64,000 bases of DNA from Globisporangium splendens (Eukaryota; Oomycota; Peronosporomycetes; Pythiales; Pythiaceae). Each line of letters begins with the position of its first letter. Positions within the stretch are counted from its first letter, which is position 1. Positions 28,923 through 38,421 of this stretch are shown here, piece by piece. The notes below the pieces were generated by a model. It made no database searches. It saw nothing but the letters and a program-made list of their open reading frames with translations, and was not told the DNA's origin. A program made the position numbers and the translations under genes. The stretch spans positions 1 to 64,000 of the forward strand of contig VFIW01000007.1 of NCBI GenBank assembly GCA_006386115.1. The letters run 5' to 3'.

Positions 28923-30327
28923 TTATAGATAACTGCACTCTCGTCGAAGTATCTCAAGCCGTTCGCTCGGAGATCCGTTGAGGAACGCGAGTCGAAGCAG
29001 CTCATTGTGCCGCACTCTGTGAACAGCGCGCGTGAACTGATAGAGACGCGGGAGGATCACCGACGTCCACAGGTCCCTACTTCCGCTGGTGCCTGCACTG
29101 TTTGACGACGCCGAACAGCTCAAAGGATACGCATTGAGTGAGATGCGCGACACTTTGATGCTCGCTCTGTCCGTGTTGAGGCACTGCACGAGGTCGCCGT
29201 GCTCCAGGTCGAGCATCTTCATGTACACGGCCATCTGGATCTGGTCATGCAGCGGCGGCGGATCGCGGAACGCGCGCATGCGGTTCTTGACCTCGACGAC
29301 AATCGGCGTGAGCGCCCAGTCGTCGTCGTCCGAGATCGTGACAACGTCCGTCACGCCGTCGACCATGCCGCAGATCGAAAAGTACCCACTGGGCAGTCTC
29401 CACGACGTTCCACTCTCGTCACTTTCATCATCGTCATCTTCGAAATCGGAGCGTTTGCTCCATTTCGGCACTTCGAAACGCTGAATTTTGCGGTCCAACA
29501 TGGCAAAAGTGTCCACATTGGTGGACGCCTCTCCAGCTGATATGGAAGACGCGGTTGTTGGCAATGCGGCCACTGTCGGCGGACGCGGGAACACGAGAAA
29601 GTAAAAGTGCTCGTTCGTCAGCCGCACAGCGCACCCGTGCTGCTTCTCGTAGGACGCGAGCGCGAGGTTCTCGTTGCGCACACCGACGCTATGGTGGATC
29701 TTCTGCTTGAGCATGCGGCGCGCGTCCTCAATGTCGTCGGCGCCGAGCCTGCGCTTCGTCTTGGGGTCGTTCAGCAGCGAGTCGACGTTGCGAAGCAGCT
29801 GCTGCGCCTTGGCGAGTCGCGCGGGCGGCGCGTTGCGATCCGACGTCCAGCTGAGGATCTCGCGCAGTCGCGGCGCGACACCTGCGCCCGTCTTGGCCAC
29901 GAGCGCGTCTAGTTCGGCGTCTTTCGAGACGATGCGCAGCTGTAGCTTATCCGCGTCGCGCTCGAGAAGCTCCTCATGGTCCTGGTACAGATACTAATTT
30001 ACACAGTAGAAACAGCCGCATGAACACGAGGAACACATACCAATAGGGGATACACAGATAGAACTACGCTGTTAAGAGTGAACGCGCCTCTAGAAATTCC
30101 TCGACTGGGTCTCCGAACTCGTGGAGCCCGACGACAACCGCCACTTTGGACGCCGCGAAGCGCACGACGTCGACACCACCGCCGTCCACCTTGTCATGCG
30201 CTGCGTCGTCGTCTGGTGCGTCTACTAGCAGTGTGTTAAATGCATCAGCAGTGCCATGCGCACCGGTGGAAGCTTCGTCGCCGTCGCTCAGCAGCTCAAT
30301 CACGCTCGTGTCGCGCGTGGCCGCCAT
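28923..30327 (-). CDS. Predicted PD-(D/E)XK nuclease with N-terminal SUMO-interacting motif
   Basis: There are two exons: about 30327 down to about 30072, and 29993 down to 28923. The second exon is entered at TTAG/TATCTG. The exact donor is unresolved, because the strongest one (GTATGT, about 30040) is out of frame with exon 1. The N-terminus MAATRDTSVIELLSDGDE carries a textbook SUMO-interacting motif (VIEL plus acidic tail). The C-terminal half shows the RecB/lambda-exonuclease-like pattern: GMVDGVTDV (motif I Asp), PIVVEVKNR (E-x-K) about 30 residues on, then HDQIQMAVYM (Q-x-x-x-Y). An acidic loop (FEDDDDESDES) lies before motif I. The likely role is DNA processing or repair under SUMO control; this is inference from motifs. 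Oomycete family not known to me. Confidence 0.6.
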
Positions 30328-30538
30328 TTATGGCACGCTGTATGTGCAAGTGCAAATGGAAACAGTACTCACAATGAGGGAAAAATGTACCATTATATTC
30401 CGTATATGGTACCTTCACCTCATAAACAGGGTCAATGACGACACGGATGAAATGCGTGTGACTAGGCTTCAAACCCGCGATCTTCCATTTGAATCGCGAG
30501 TGCCACACTGCGTTATAGAGACGCCCACGGCTCGCTTC

Positions 30539-31697
30539 CTACGCGGCTGACCCGCCGTACGACTCCGAGTGCCGCATCCGCTTCCTTCGGACCGAGTTTG
30601 TCGTCGTCCTGCACAGCATACTCTGCATCCCAAGTGCGTCAGTATGAACAAGAGGCAGCGTCTTGCGGCAACTCACGCGCGTGAGCTCCTGGTGCGCGGT
30701 CTCCAGCTGCGTCTGTGAGAACGCGCAGAACGCCAACTGGAACTGCAGCACGCTCTCCTGGTCCTCGGACGCCTGGTTGCCGTCCTCGCCCAAGCTGTCG
30801 CGCAGCAGCTCGTACAGGCGATTGGCGCGCTCCATCTCGCCCCGCGACACCAGCATATGCGCCAAAAGTTCCTGCCGAAAGCCCCAGTAAGGTAAGTGCA
30901 CCATTTTCCACAGAATCTCCTCGACAATGTACGCACCGTGCTCTCTGACTTCATCTCCTGCCAGCACGAGGTCTCGTCCACTTCGGAGCTCCTCGAGTCG
31001 CACACGCGCTCGAGACACGCGAGGATCTCGTCTGCGAAGCACTGGAGCTCCGGGTCGAGCATGAGGAGGCACTGCGCGAGGTGGTAGTGCGCTTCGACCT
31101 GCAAGTTCCTGTACGAGCTCACGAGCCGCAGGAGCGTGCTATTTCGGACATGAATTTGGGCACATGGTTAGAAATCTCAACAGTGTCTGTCGGCCAATGG
31201 TGGACGCACCTGGCAGCAGCATATTCGCCGCCTTCTTTCAGCAGCAGCGCCTGCGTGTAGGTCATGAACAGATCCTGGTGCTCGGTGTTCGTCGAGGCAT
31301 CATCATTACTGCTTGACGAACGGCTGGAGTGGCTCCGCGCAAGGCGTCGAAAGTACTGCAGTGGGTCTTCTTCTTCTTCTTCGTCCTGTCCGTCCCCTTC
31401 GAGCTGGTTGTTGTCATTTTCCTGGAACTCATCGTCCTCTTCATCACGCGGAGCTACTGCTCCTGCAATGGCTGACGATGGCTTCACGTCGCTTAGCGAA
31501 GCCGGACGCAAGCCCGTCTTGGATAAAGTAGCAGAAGGAGGCAAAGCGCTGGACCCATTTCCTTCAACACCTGCACTGACGACGACCAACACGCCGCGTT
31601 TCGGGTCTTTGACGCGCTTCTTGGAGGGCGACGATGCTCGATTCCCCATCAGACGACCGCCAGATTCGCTACTGGGGCTCTCGCGGCGCGCTTCCAA
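30539..31697 (-). CDS. TPR-like helical repeat protein, acidic N-terminus, reading frame uncertain
   Basis: Exon 1 (31697-31210) encodes an acidic, Ser-rich leader (RDEEDDEFQENDNNQLEGD; DEEEEEDPLQYFRRLARSHS) and the start of a helical repeat (MTYTQALLLKEGGEYAAA). A GT-AG intron (31139-31209) leads to exon 2, STLLRLVSSYRNLQVEAHYH, LAQCLLMLDPELQCF. Around 30950-31040 the sensible frame changes by one base to EHGAYIVEEILWKMV and WGFRQELLAHMLVSRGEMERA. No clean intron explains it, so an indel or sequence error is likely. A GTGAGT donor after HQELTR (near 30680) suggests a further intron, and the C-terminus may extend beyond 30539. Paired-helix spacing fits TPR or a related solenoid. No specific family is recognised. 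Confidence 0.55.
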
Positions 31698-31908
31698 CAG
31701 GTGAGATCGCTTTTGAAGCCGAAGATTGGAGTATGGGCTAAGAATATCCCCGTTGGATTCATCCAGATCTGCTACGTTGGAGCTATTTTAACCACGTTGC
31801 AAACTTGCACGATTTTGTTTGATGCATTACCCACAATTAGGACCAAATATTTCAGATTGCTGCGTGCATCTTTGGCTTTTTCTCCTGCTGACTACGTTGT
31901 TCTTCTCC

Positions 31909-34900
31909 TCAGCTCGTCAATCGGTCGAGGTACCCGCCTTCCTTCGCCAGATCGTACAGGTGGCCGTGGCCGCGTGCGACGAGCACGCTCGGCGCGTCAA
32001 ACTCGGCGATTTGACCGCCGTCCAGCACCAGGATGCGGTCGGCGTCCAGCACCGTGTCGAGCCGATGCGCGATCGTGATGACGGTCGAGAGCGCGAACTC
32101 CTCGCGGATCACCTGCTGCAGCTTGAGGTCCGTCTCGTGGTCGATCGCGGCCGTGGCCTCGTCCATGATCACCACGCGCGACTCGGACAGCAGCGCACGC
32201 GCCATGCACAGCATCTGGCGCTCGCCCACACTGAAGTTCTCGCCGTTCTCCTCGAGCGGCGCGAGCAGCAGACCGTCCATGGCCGCGATCTTGTCCGAGA
32301 GGCTCGCCTTGCGCAAACACAGCCACAGACTGTCGTCCGAGAACTCGTCGAACGGGTCCAGGTACCCGCGGATCGTGCCTTTAAAGAGCACGGGCGCCTG
32401 TGTGATGATCGAGAGGCTGCTGCGCAGCGTGTGCAGTCCGAGCGTCGACGCGTCCACGCCGTCAATGAGAATACGGCCCGCGGCGAGTTCGTTGACGCGG
32501 AAGAGCGCCATGGTCAGCGACGATTTGCCAGCGCCTGTGCGGCCGACGATGCCGATCTTCTCGCCTGGAGCAAAGTGCAGCGAGATGTTGCGCAACACCA
32601 AGTCGCCGCCCTGTTTGTACCGGAACGACACGTCGTCAAACACCACGTCGCCCTTCGAGGGCCACGGGTCTGTCAACTGCTCAGACTCGCTTGGGATCAC
32701 GTGCGGAGCCTCGGACGGGATGTCGATGTACTCCTGCATGCGCTCGGGCGAGACCATCGACGTCTCAAGCCACGACCACGACTGGACAAGCGACTCGAGA
32801 CCCTGGTCCACCGACAGCGCGTAGTTGAACGCGAGACCAATGACGCCAGCGCTCAGGGAATTGTGGAGTGCTACCAGCGCCACGGCGATGACGACGACGA
32901 TCACGCCGCCCATGAGCTGCATGCGCAGACCGAACCACTGTCCCGCGTAGATGGACACGTGCACGTTGCGGTTGTTGAGGTCGATCTTCATGAAGTTCTG
33001 CTCCATGAAGCGGTGCATCTGGTCGAGACCGAAGGCGCGGATGGTGGTCGTGCCGTCGATTGCTTCGGCCACGTGTGCGAGCACGGGCGACTGCGACGTC
33101 TTCTGCAGCCGCTGCACCTCGCGCGCGGGCGTCAGGTAGAACATGCCCACGCGCACATACAGATACAGGATCGGCGCGATGAGGAGCCCAAAGTACCGCG
33201 TGACGACCGCAGCCGTGAGCAACGTGCAGCCGTTCGAGAACGCGACCGCGAGCAGCGTGCCGTAGGCGAACGGAAGTCGAAAGTCCACGCTCGAGACGTC
33301 GTCGCCGTAGCGGTTGAGGATGCGGCCGACGGGGTTCGCGTCGAAAAACGCCATCGGTGCCTTCAGCAGCGACGCCGTCATACCGTCGAACAGCGTTTTC
33401 GCGCCGCGGATGCCCGAGATTGAGACCGTCAGCGTGCGCACGAGCACCATGACGCTCCCGCTGAGTGCCAGTGCCACGTAGATCAGCAGGTTCCTGGACA
33501 CGTGCGTCTTCTGGTCCTCCTCGCTCTCGCTGGTCCAGTGCGAGAGCCAGAAGTCACTCAGGATCTGGAACAGTTGCCAGATGCACTGCACGAAGATCAG
33601 GAAGAATACGACGCGCAGACCGCCCACTGCGCGGAAGTACGCCATGAACACATGGCGCGACACGCGACCTTCCTGACGCACTTCGTCCTGCACGAGTCGT
33701 CCACTGCGATCCTTGTCGTCTTTGAAGTCGCGTTCGCCCAGGAACGAGTCCACGGAGCGCGTGCTCAACGGAGAAAAGCCCTCGGCCACCACGTTTCCCG
33801 TCGAGAATTGCTCCAAAGCCGATACGTTGCGTTCTCCTCTTGACTTTGATGCCGTTGAGCGGGACCCTGGAGGGTAGACTGTGAATCGACCGCCACTGTT
33901 GCTGCCGATCAATGGCGACACGAGCGGATTCGAGAGCACCTGCTTGTCCACGTTCCGCGAGTGTGTCATGGCGCCGTCCACGAGTCGAATCGCGTCGTCG
34001 ACGTACTTGGACGCGATGATCTCGGGGTTGTGCGTGACCAGCAGCCGCGTCTTGTGCTTTAGCAGCCCCAGAAGACACTTGTTGAAGATCTCGTTCTGCA
34101 CGATTGCGTCCACGGCGGCGAGCGGCGAGTCGAGGATGAAGATGTCCGCGTCGCTGTAGCACGCGCGCGCCAAACTGATGCGCGCCTTCTGGCCACCGGA
34201 TATGTTGAGCCCCTTTTGGCCGATCTCGGTCTTGTCGCCCGCGGGAAACGCTGCGAGATCCGTTGCGAGGCCGCACGCGCTGATCACCTTCTGGTACTTG
34301 CGCTTGTCGTAGGGCTTGCCAAAGAGAATGTTGTCGCGGATCGTGAGGTTCTGGATCCACGGCTGCTGCGAGCAGTAAGCCACCGAGCCACCGACGTACA
34401 CGGACCCATGGCGCTTGAGCATGTCTCCGAGTAGCACCGAGCAGAAGGATGACTTGCCGCTACCCACCTTGCCGTGGATCACCACGAACTCGCCGCGCGT
34501 GACCGTGAGATTGAGGTTGCGAAACAGCGGCGGACTCGTGGTGTCCCACGCGAACGTGGCGTTCTCCACAGCCACGACAATGTTCTGCGGCTCGTACTTG
34601 GCGACAAAGTCAAGGTTGTCGAGTCCTGCGACGGCGTACGGGTCCACTTCGTTCAGATCAATAAACTCCACGAGACGCTTGACGGAGATGCCGGCTTGGA
34701 TGAGTCCCGTGATGATGCGTGGCAACGAGCGCAACGGGTCCTGGATCAAACGGAAGAGCGCCAGTGCTGTGAACACCTTGGCCGCAGTGAGCGATTCGTG
34801 CATCACAAGCGCGTACACGGCGAACGTCGCGGTCGAGACGAACACTGGTGCACCCCACAGGGTGAAAATGTTGAGCGCGCCGATGAGCAGGTACTTCCAC

Positions 34901-35850
34901 ACGACGTTCAGCTCGCGGCCACGGACTTCTTCGATCTTGGCGGCAAACTTGCGCTCCCACGCGTTGAGCTTGACGATCTGCATGGCGGAAAAGAGCTCGT
35001 TGATCACCTTCATGCGCTCATCCTTGAGACGCATGACCGAGGCAAACGTGCGCGCTTGGCCGCGAGCGAGCGCGTTGTTGACAAGCAGCACGATGAAGAT
35101 CACACCGAGACCCGCGAACGTCGCGTACCCGACCACGGAGAAGAGCATGAGCAGCGCGATGATGATCTCCAGGGGGAGCACCCACACCTCGTGCAAAAAG
35201 TACGCGGCCATGAGGATGTTCTGCACGTCCGTCGTGTAGATGTTGACGATCTCGGCCGTGCTCTTCTGGGTCCTGGCGTCCACGCTCAGCCGCAGCGACT
35301 TCTGGAACACGATGCTCTTGAGCGCTGACGAGAACTGGAGCGCAATCACCTGCGTCTCCGAGTACACGAACGCGAAGAGCAGCGCCTTGAGCATGCGTGT
35401 GACGAAGAGCAGGCCGAGCCAGAGCGCCAGCTGCGACGTGTCGAGCACGCTCTGTCCGATCAGGCCGACGACCTGGAAGAGCACGTAGGGACCCACGAGG
35501 TCGCAGCCGTAGGCGGCCGCGAGCAGCACGCCGATGGCGATGTAGCGCACGCCGAACGCGCGCAGGAACGCGAACGAGAGCGAGCCGGACGCGATCCAGT
35601 GGCGGTGCAGCAGGTTGGCAGCGAACTCGCACTGATTGCGCGCGCTGAGCTCCCAGATGTCGTCCTGCTGGAGCTGCCGCACGTTGCCGAGGCGCAGCAG
35701 CGGGTCGAGCCACGTGATGAACACGCGCGAGAGCAGCGACGCCTGCGTCTGCGGGTGCACACGGGCGTCGTGGAGGAAGGCGGGAGGCGGAGAGGCGAGC
35801 AGCGGCTGCGCCTCGCCCCTGCGCGCGCTTTGGCGGCGGCCGCGCGACAT
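31909..35850 (-). CDS. ABCC/MRP-type ABC transporter
   Basis: A full ABC exporter (TMD-NBD-TMD-NBD), 1313 residues from ATG 35850, intronless. The frame is open to 35949, but an initiator-like motif at about 35900 supports the internal ATG. NBD1 has Walker A GKVGSGKSS (about residue 460) and signature ISGGQKARISLARA (about 553). Its Walker B ends FILDSPLAAVDA, with Ser where the catalytic Glu would be. NBD2 has GRTGAGKSS (about 1103), FSVGERQMLCMARA (about 1208) and a canonical VIMDEATAAIDHETD. A degenerate first and active second ATP site is typical of ABCC proteins. The likely role is export of conjugates or xenobiotics at plasma or vacuolar membrane. It lacks the long N-terminal TMD0 of some MRPs. 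Confidence 0.92.
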   Translation of the reverse strand: MSRGRRQSARRGEAQPLLASPPPAFLHDARVHPQTQASLLSRVFITWLDPLLRLGNVRQLQQDDIWELSARNQCEFAANLLHRHWIASGSLSFAFLRAFGVRYIAIGVLLAAAYGCDLVGPYVLFQVVGLIGQSVLDTSQLALWLGLLFVTRMLKALLFAFVYSETQVIALQFSSALKSIVFQKSLRLSVDARTQKSTAEIVNIYTTDVQNILMAAYFLHEVWVLPLEIIIALLMLFSVVGYATFAGLGVIFIVLLVNNALARGQARTFASVMRLKDERMKVINELFSAMQIVKLNAWERKFAAKIEEVRGRELNVVWKYLLIGALNIFTLWGAPVFVSTATFAVYALVMHESLTAAKVFTALALFRLIQDPLRSLPRIITGLIQAGISVKRLVEFIDLNEVDPYAVAGLDNLDFVAKYEPQNIVVAVENATFAWDTTSPPLFRNLNLTVTRGEFVVIHGKVGSGKSSFCSVLLGDMLKRHGSVYVGGSVAYCSQQPWIQNLTIRDNILFGKPYDKRKYQKVISACGLATDLAAFPAGDKTEIGQKGLNISGGQKARISLARACYSDADIFILDSPLAAVDAIVQNEIFNKCLLGLLKHKTRLLVTHNPEIIASKYVDDAIRLVDGAMTHSRNVDKQVLSNPLVSPLIGSNSGGRFTVYPPGSRSTASKSRGERNVSALEQFSTGNVVAEGFSPLSTRSVDSFLGERDFKDDKDRSGRLVQDEVRQEGRVSRHVFMAYFRAVGGLRVVFFLIFVQCIWQLFQILSDFWLSHWTSESEEDQKTHVSRNLLIYVALALSGSVMVLVRTLTVSISGIRGAKTLFDGMTASLLKAPMAFFDANPVGRILNRYGDDVSSVDFRLPFAYGTLLAVAFSNGCTLLTAAVVTRYFGLLIAPILYLYVRVGMFYLTPAREVQRLQKTSQSPVLAHVAEAIDGTTTIRAFGLDQMHRFMEQNFMKIDLNNRNVHVSIYAGQWFGLRMQLMGGVIVVVIAVALVALHNSLSAGVIGLAFNYALSVDQGLESLVQSWSWLETSMVSPERMQEYIDIPSEAPHVIPSESEQLTDPWPSKGDVVFDDVSFRYKQGGDLVLRNISLHFAPGEKIGIVGRTGAGKSSLTMALFRVNELAAGRILIDGVDASTLGLHTLRSSLSIITQAPVLFKGTIRGYLDPFDEFSDDSLWLCLRKASLSDKIAAMDGLLLAPLEENGENFSVGERQMLCMARALLSESRVVIMDEATAAIDHETDLKLQQVIREEFALSTVITIAHRLDTVLDADRILVLDGGQIAEFDAPSVLVARGHGHLYDLAKEGGYLDRLTS

Positions 35851-35890
35851 CGCGAGAATTAAGGGAGGGTGGAGATGCTTGGGAGCCACT

Positions 35891-35912
35891 CGGCGAATGG
35901 GATGAATGGGCG
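35891..35912 (-). promoter_or_regulatory. Initiator-like element of the ABC transporter
   Basis: Minus-strand CGCCCATTCATCCCATTCGC resembles the oomycete initiator (YCATTYY with a second CA-TTT-like box), about 45 bases before ATG 35850. By eye only. Confidence 0.35.
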
Positions 35913-35949
35913 AGTTGAAGAACACAAGTGGGGACCGAATTGTAGCCAC

Positions 35950-36823
35950 AGACGCCCAAAATAAAGAACGGCTCCCGACTAATTTCGTTTTCGCCTTCTT
36001 TTTTTTTCAGAGAAGACTTCGTAAAGAATAAAAATAGAGAAAAGCAGAGTGGTGGCTGAGTGGATCCGCTATCCCCAAGCGGACGAATGAGCGGATGCGG
36101 GACATCGGTCGGAATGCACTATCACTTGCAGAATGCATGTCGTTCTGTGCCGCAAGCAGAACCCCTATTTAGGGAGCTTCGTGCAATAGAGTGGGCAAAG
36201 CCGGTCACGCACTCCGCCCTATCCCTATGCAGCAAAACTGTTACTGAGTTCAGACCCCTCGCCCTACCCTATTCTCCGATATTCAGACGAAAGAAAGGCC
36301 AACATACACTTTCCTATGGAAAAGACAGCTGGACACCTGGGTGACTGGGTGGTGGTCTCACTGCTTCGAACGCCTTTCCCCAATAGACAACGACAGAGAG
36401 AGTGAGTGAGTCACGCCAATGCAACATTCACTATCCTCCGTCTCAAGCCATCGATATGAATATCATAAGTGAGGGGGTATTACATACTGCAGGACTGATC
36501 CTGAAGCTGTGGAGAAACTGTCGCGAGTTCATTTCATTTATAGCAAGCGGTTTTCACAGGGATACAAAGACACCAGACACCGCAAACAGAGGGTCGAGCG
36601 CAACACAACGCGACGGTGGCAATCACTCTGCACTCGCTCCTCCTTTCCCCCTTGCCTCCCTACGTTTCCCCAGTGCGTCGCTCAAAAGGGCAACCCCGCA
36701 TCGCCTGCATACAGTAATCAAGTCATCCGGGCGGCAGGAAGCGAGTCAAGACGCCGCCTTGCATCCCCAGTATTCAGGCACGAGAGACGGCGGCAGTGCA
36801 TATTGTGAGAGTGGCGGCTGCGA
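35950..36823. other. Divergent intergenic region, ABC transporter and 7-TM gene
   Basis: 874 bp with no supported gene. Plus-strand frames here (such as 36402-36962) show no family and overlap the start of the real gene. A T run lies at 35999-36008 and a TTCATTTCATTT initiator-like patch near 36530. Confidence 0.5.
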
Positions 36824-38035
36824 ATGGATGGCTTTGCGCGCGCAGTGCTCATGTCGTTGCGCCGCCGACTGCAGACCTCGACTTCCTCCAACTCGGGCTC
36901 CGACGCGAACGCCGGCGTGCGCGCGGCCGCCAACGGCAGCGGCGACCTGGACGCGGCGCTAGGCAGCGACGACGGAGCTTTGTACGCGGACGACAGCGGC
37001 AGCGGCTCGGACGAGTACAGCGACGAAGACCAGGCGTTCACGGAGAGGCAGATGATGGCGCTGCGCGTGAGCGGCACGCTCTCGGTCGTGCTCTACTCGG
37101 CACTGGCGGTCGCGATCCTCTGGATGACGTACCAGCACTTCCGCCACGGATCCAGCAAGCAGAAGAAGGTGTTCCACGTCGTGCTGTTCACGGCGATCGT
37201 GCTCAATATTCCGGACCCGGTCGGATGGATTGTCTGGCCCGAGACTGAGAGCTGGGTGTACACGTACATCATGCGCGTGTACAGCGTGCTGTTGCAGTCC
37301 GGATGCAAATCGTACCTGGCGCTCTGTTGGGCCGATGTGGTGTCGGCCGGCCAGACTGAAGAGCGGCGGCGGATCCGCGCGCTCGTGATTGTGTTGAATT
37401 CGATCATGTTTCTTTGGGCTGTCATCGTGCCGATCATTCTCGCGCCGTACCCGAACACAGTGGACGGCCAGTACGATTTTATGACCAGTCCGCAGCGCAA
37501 CCTCGTGACGTATACCGGAGTCGTCGTCGTCGTCGGGTATGGCATCCTGCTTTTCTACCAGGGTATGCGTCTGCGCCGTCGACTTCTACAGGCGAAAGGA
37601 ACGGTGCCAGCAGGAAGCGTCGAGAAATCGCTGTACCAGCTCATGCTCACGGTGTTTGTCATTGTGACGTCCGACCTCACGCGCGTGTTATCGCTCATGA
37701 TCCAGAACTACGTCGAGTTCACGCCGTTCGTCGTGCTCAACGGACTCATCCCGAACATTTTCCCTCCGATTTGCATGCTCTACCTCATGCGCCGCGTGCC
37801 TCGAGGCAAGAAGAAGAAGAACAGTGGTGCAGGTATTGGCGGTGGTCACGATGCTACACTGTCGCGGTACATGGCCGAAGACAAGCGCTCGGACGCAAGC
37901 GACGCCACCGCGTACGCTGCTGCGAGTACCAAGTTTGCGCTCGCGAGCACTCGAGTCTCGGGCATCGCGCGACTGGAGCACCACGACCAGCATGGTCAGC
38001 CACAGTTGTCTCCAGCCTTCTCGTGGAGCAAGTGA
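36824..38035 (+). CDS. Seven-transmembrane protein (THH1/TOM1/TOM3-like)
   Basis: 403 residues, intronless. A Ser/Gly/Asp-rich cytosolic leader of about 80 residues precedes seven hydrophobic helices: SGTLSVVLYSALAVAILWM, FHVVLFTAIVLNI, VYSVLLQSGCKSYLALCW, ALVIVLNSIMFLWAVIVPII, TYTGVVVVVGYGILLFY, LYQLMLTVFVIVTSDL and PFVVLNGLIPNIFPPICMLY. A basic loop (MRLRRRLLQAKG) follows helix 5. The C-terminal tail is soluble and starts RRVPRGKKKKN. The arrangement fits the THH1/TOM1/TOM3 family of 7-TM proteins, known from plants as membrane partners of GPCR-like signalling. The family call is tentative. ATG 36851 is an alternative start. Confidence 0.65.
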   Translation: MDGFARAVLMSLRRRLQTSTSSNSGSDANAGVRAAANGSGDLDAALGSDDGALYADDSGSGSDEYSDEDQAFTERQMMALRVSGTLSVVLYSALAVAILWMTYQHFRHGSSKQKKVFHVVLFTAIVLNIPDPVGWIVWPETESWVYTYIMRVYSVLLQSGCKSYLALCWADVVSAGQTEERRRIRALVIVLNSIMFLWAVIVPIILAPYPNTVDGQYDFMTSPQRNLVTYTGVVVVVGYGILLFYQGMRLRRRLLQAKGTVPAGSVEKSLYQLMLTVFVIVTSDLTRVLSLMIQNYVEFTPFVVLNGLIPNIFPPICMLYLMRRVPRGKKKKNSGAGIGGGHDATLSRYMAEDKRSDASDATAYAAASTKFALASTRVSGIARLEHHDQHGQPQLSPAFSWSK

Positions 38036-38421
38036 TATGTGCCTGAGTGTTAGTGATAGAGAGCGTGCCGTTGGATAGTTAGATCTGTGGATTTGTTTTT
38101 CGTGCCGTTAGTGGTGATTGATTGTATGTTTAGTAGTACTTGAGTGCGTAGTGTATGTTGTGAACTGAAGCAAGCGGTGGCAAATAGGTGGCGAGCAAGT
38201 CGCACCGGCGTCTGATCATGGGAGAAAGACACGTCTTCGAGCAGAAGAAGAACAAGAGAATAAATCAAGAGTGCCACAAGACCAGACAGAACCCGGCGCG
38301 ATCGCAGCACCAATCAGCCAGCCATTCCCCATAGATCTCGCCAGGGAGCAGAAACAAGGAGGATCAGGTAGAAAGTGATCTGTTTCGTTCGTGATGGTGA
38401 GTCGTAAGTTATTTTTTCAAT
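38036..38421. other. Convergent intergenic region, 7-TM and anoctamin genes
   Basis: 386 bp holding both 3' ends. No gene or repeat seen. Confidence 0.5.

Noticed and set aside
31819..33423. 534-codon plus-strand ORF
   Set aside because: It is a mirror of the GC-rich ABC transporter coding strand, has no family features and stays inside the gene. It is a useful reminder that long antisense ORFs alone prove little; the Gypsy ones differ because they extend far outside pol and match each other.
36402..36962. 186-codon plus-strand ORF before the 7-TM gene
   Set aside because: No family signal, and it overlaps the 7-TM start in another frame; judged chance.
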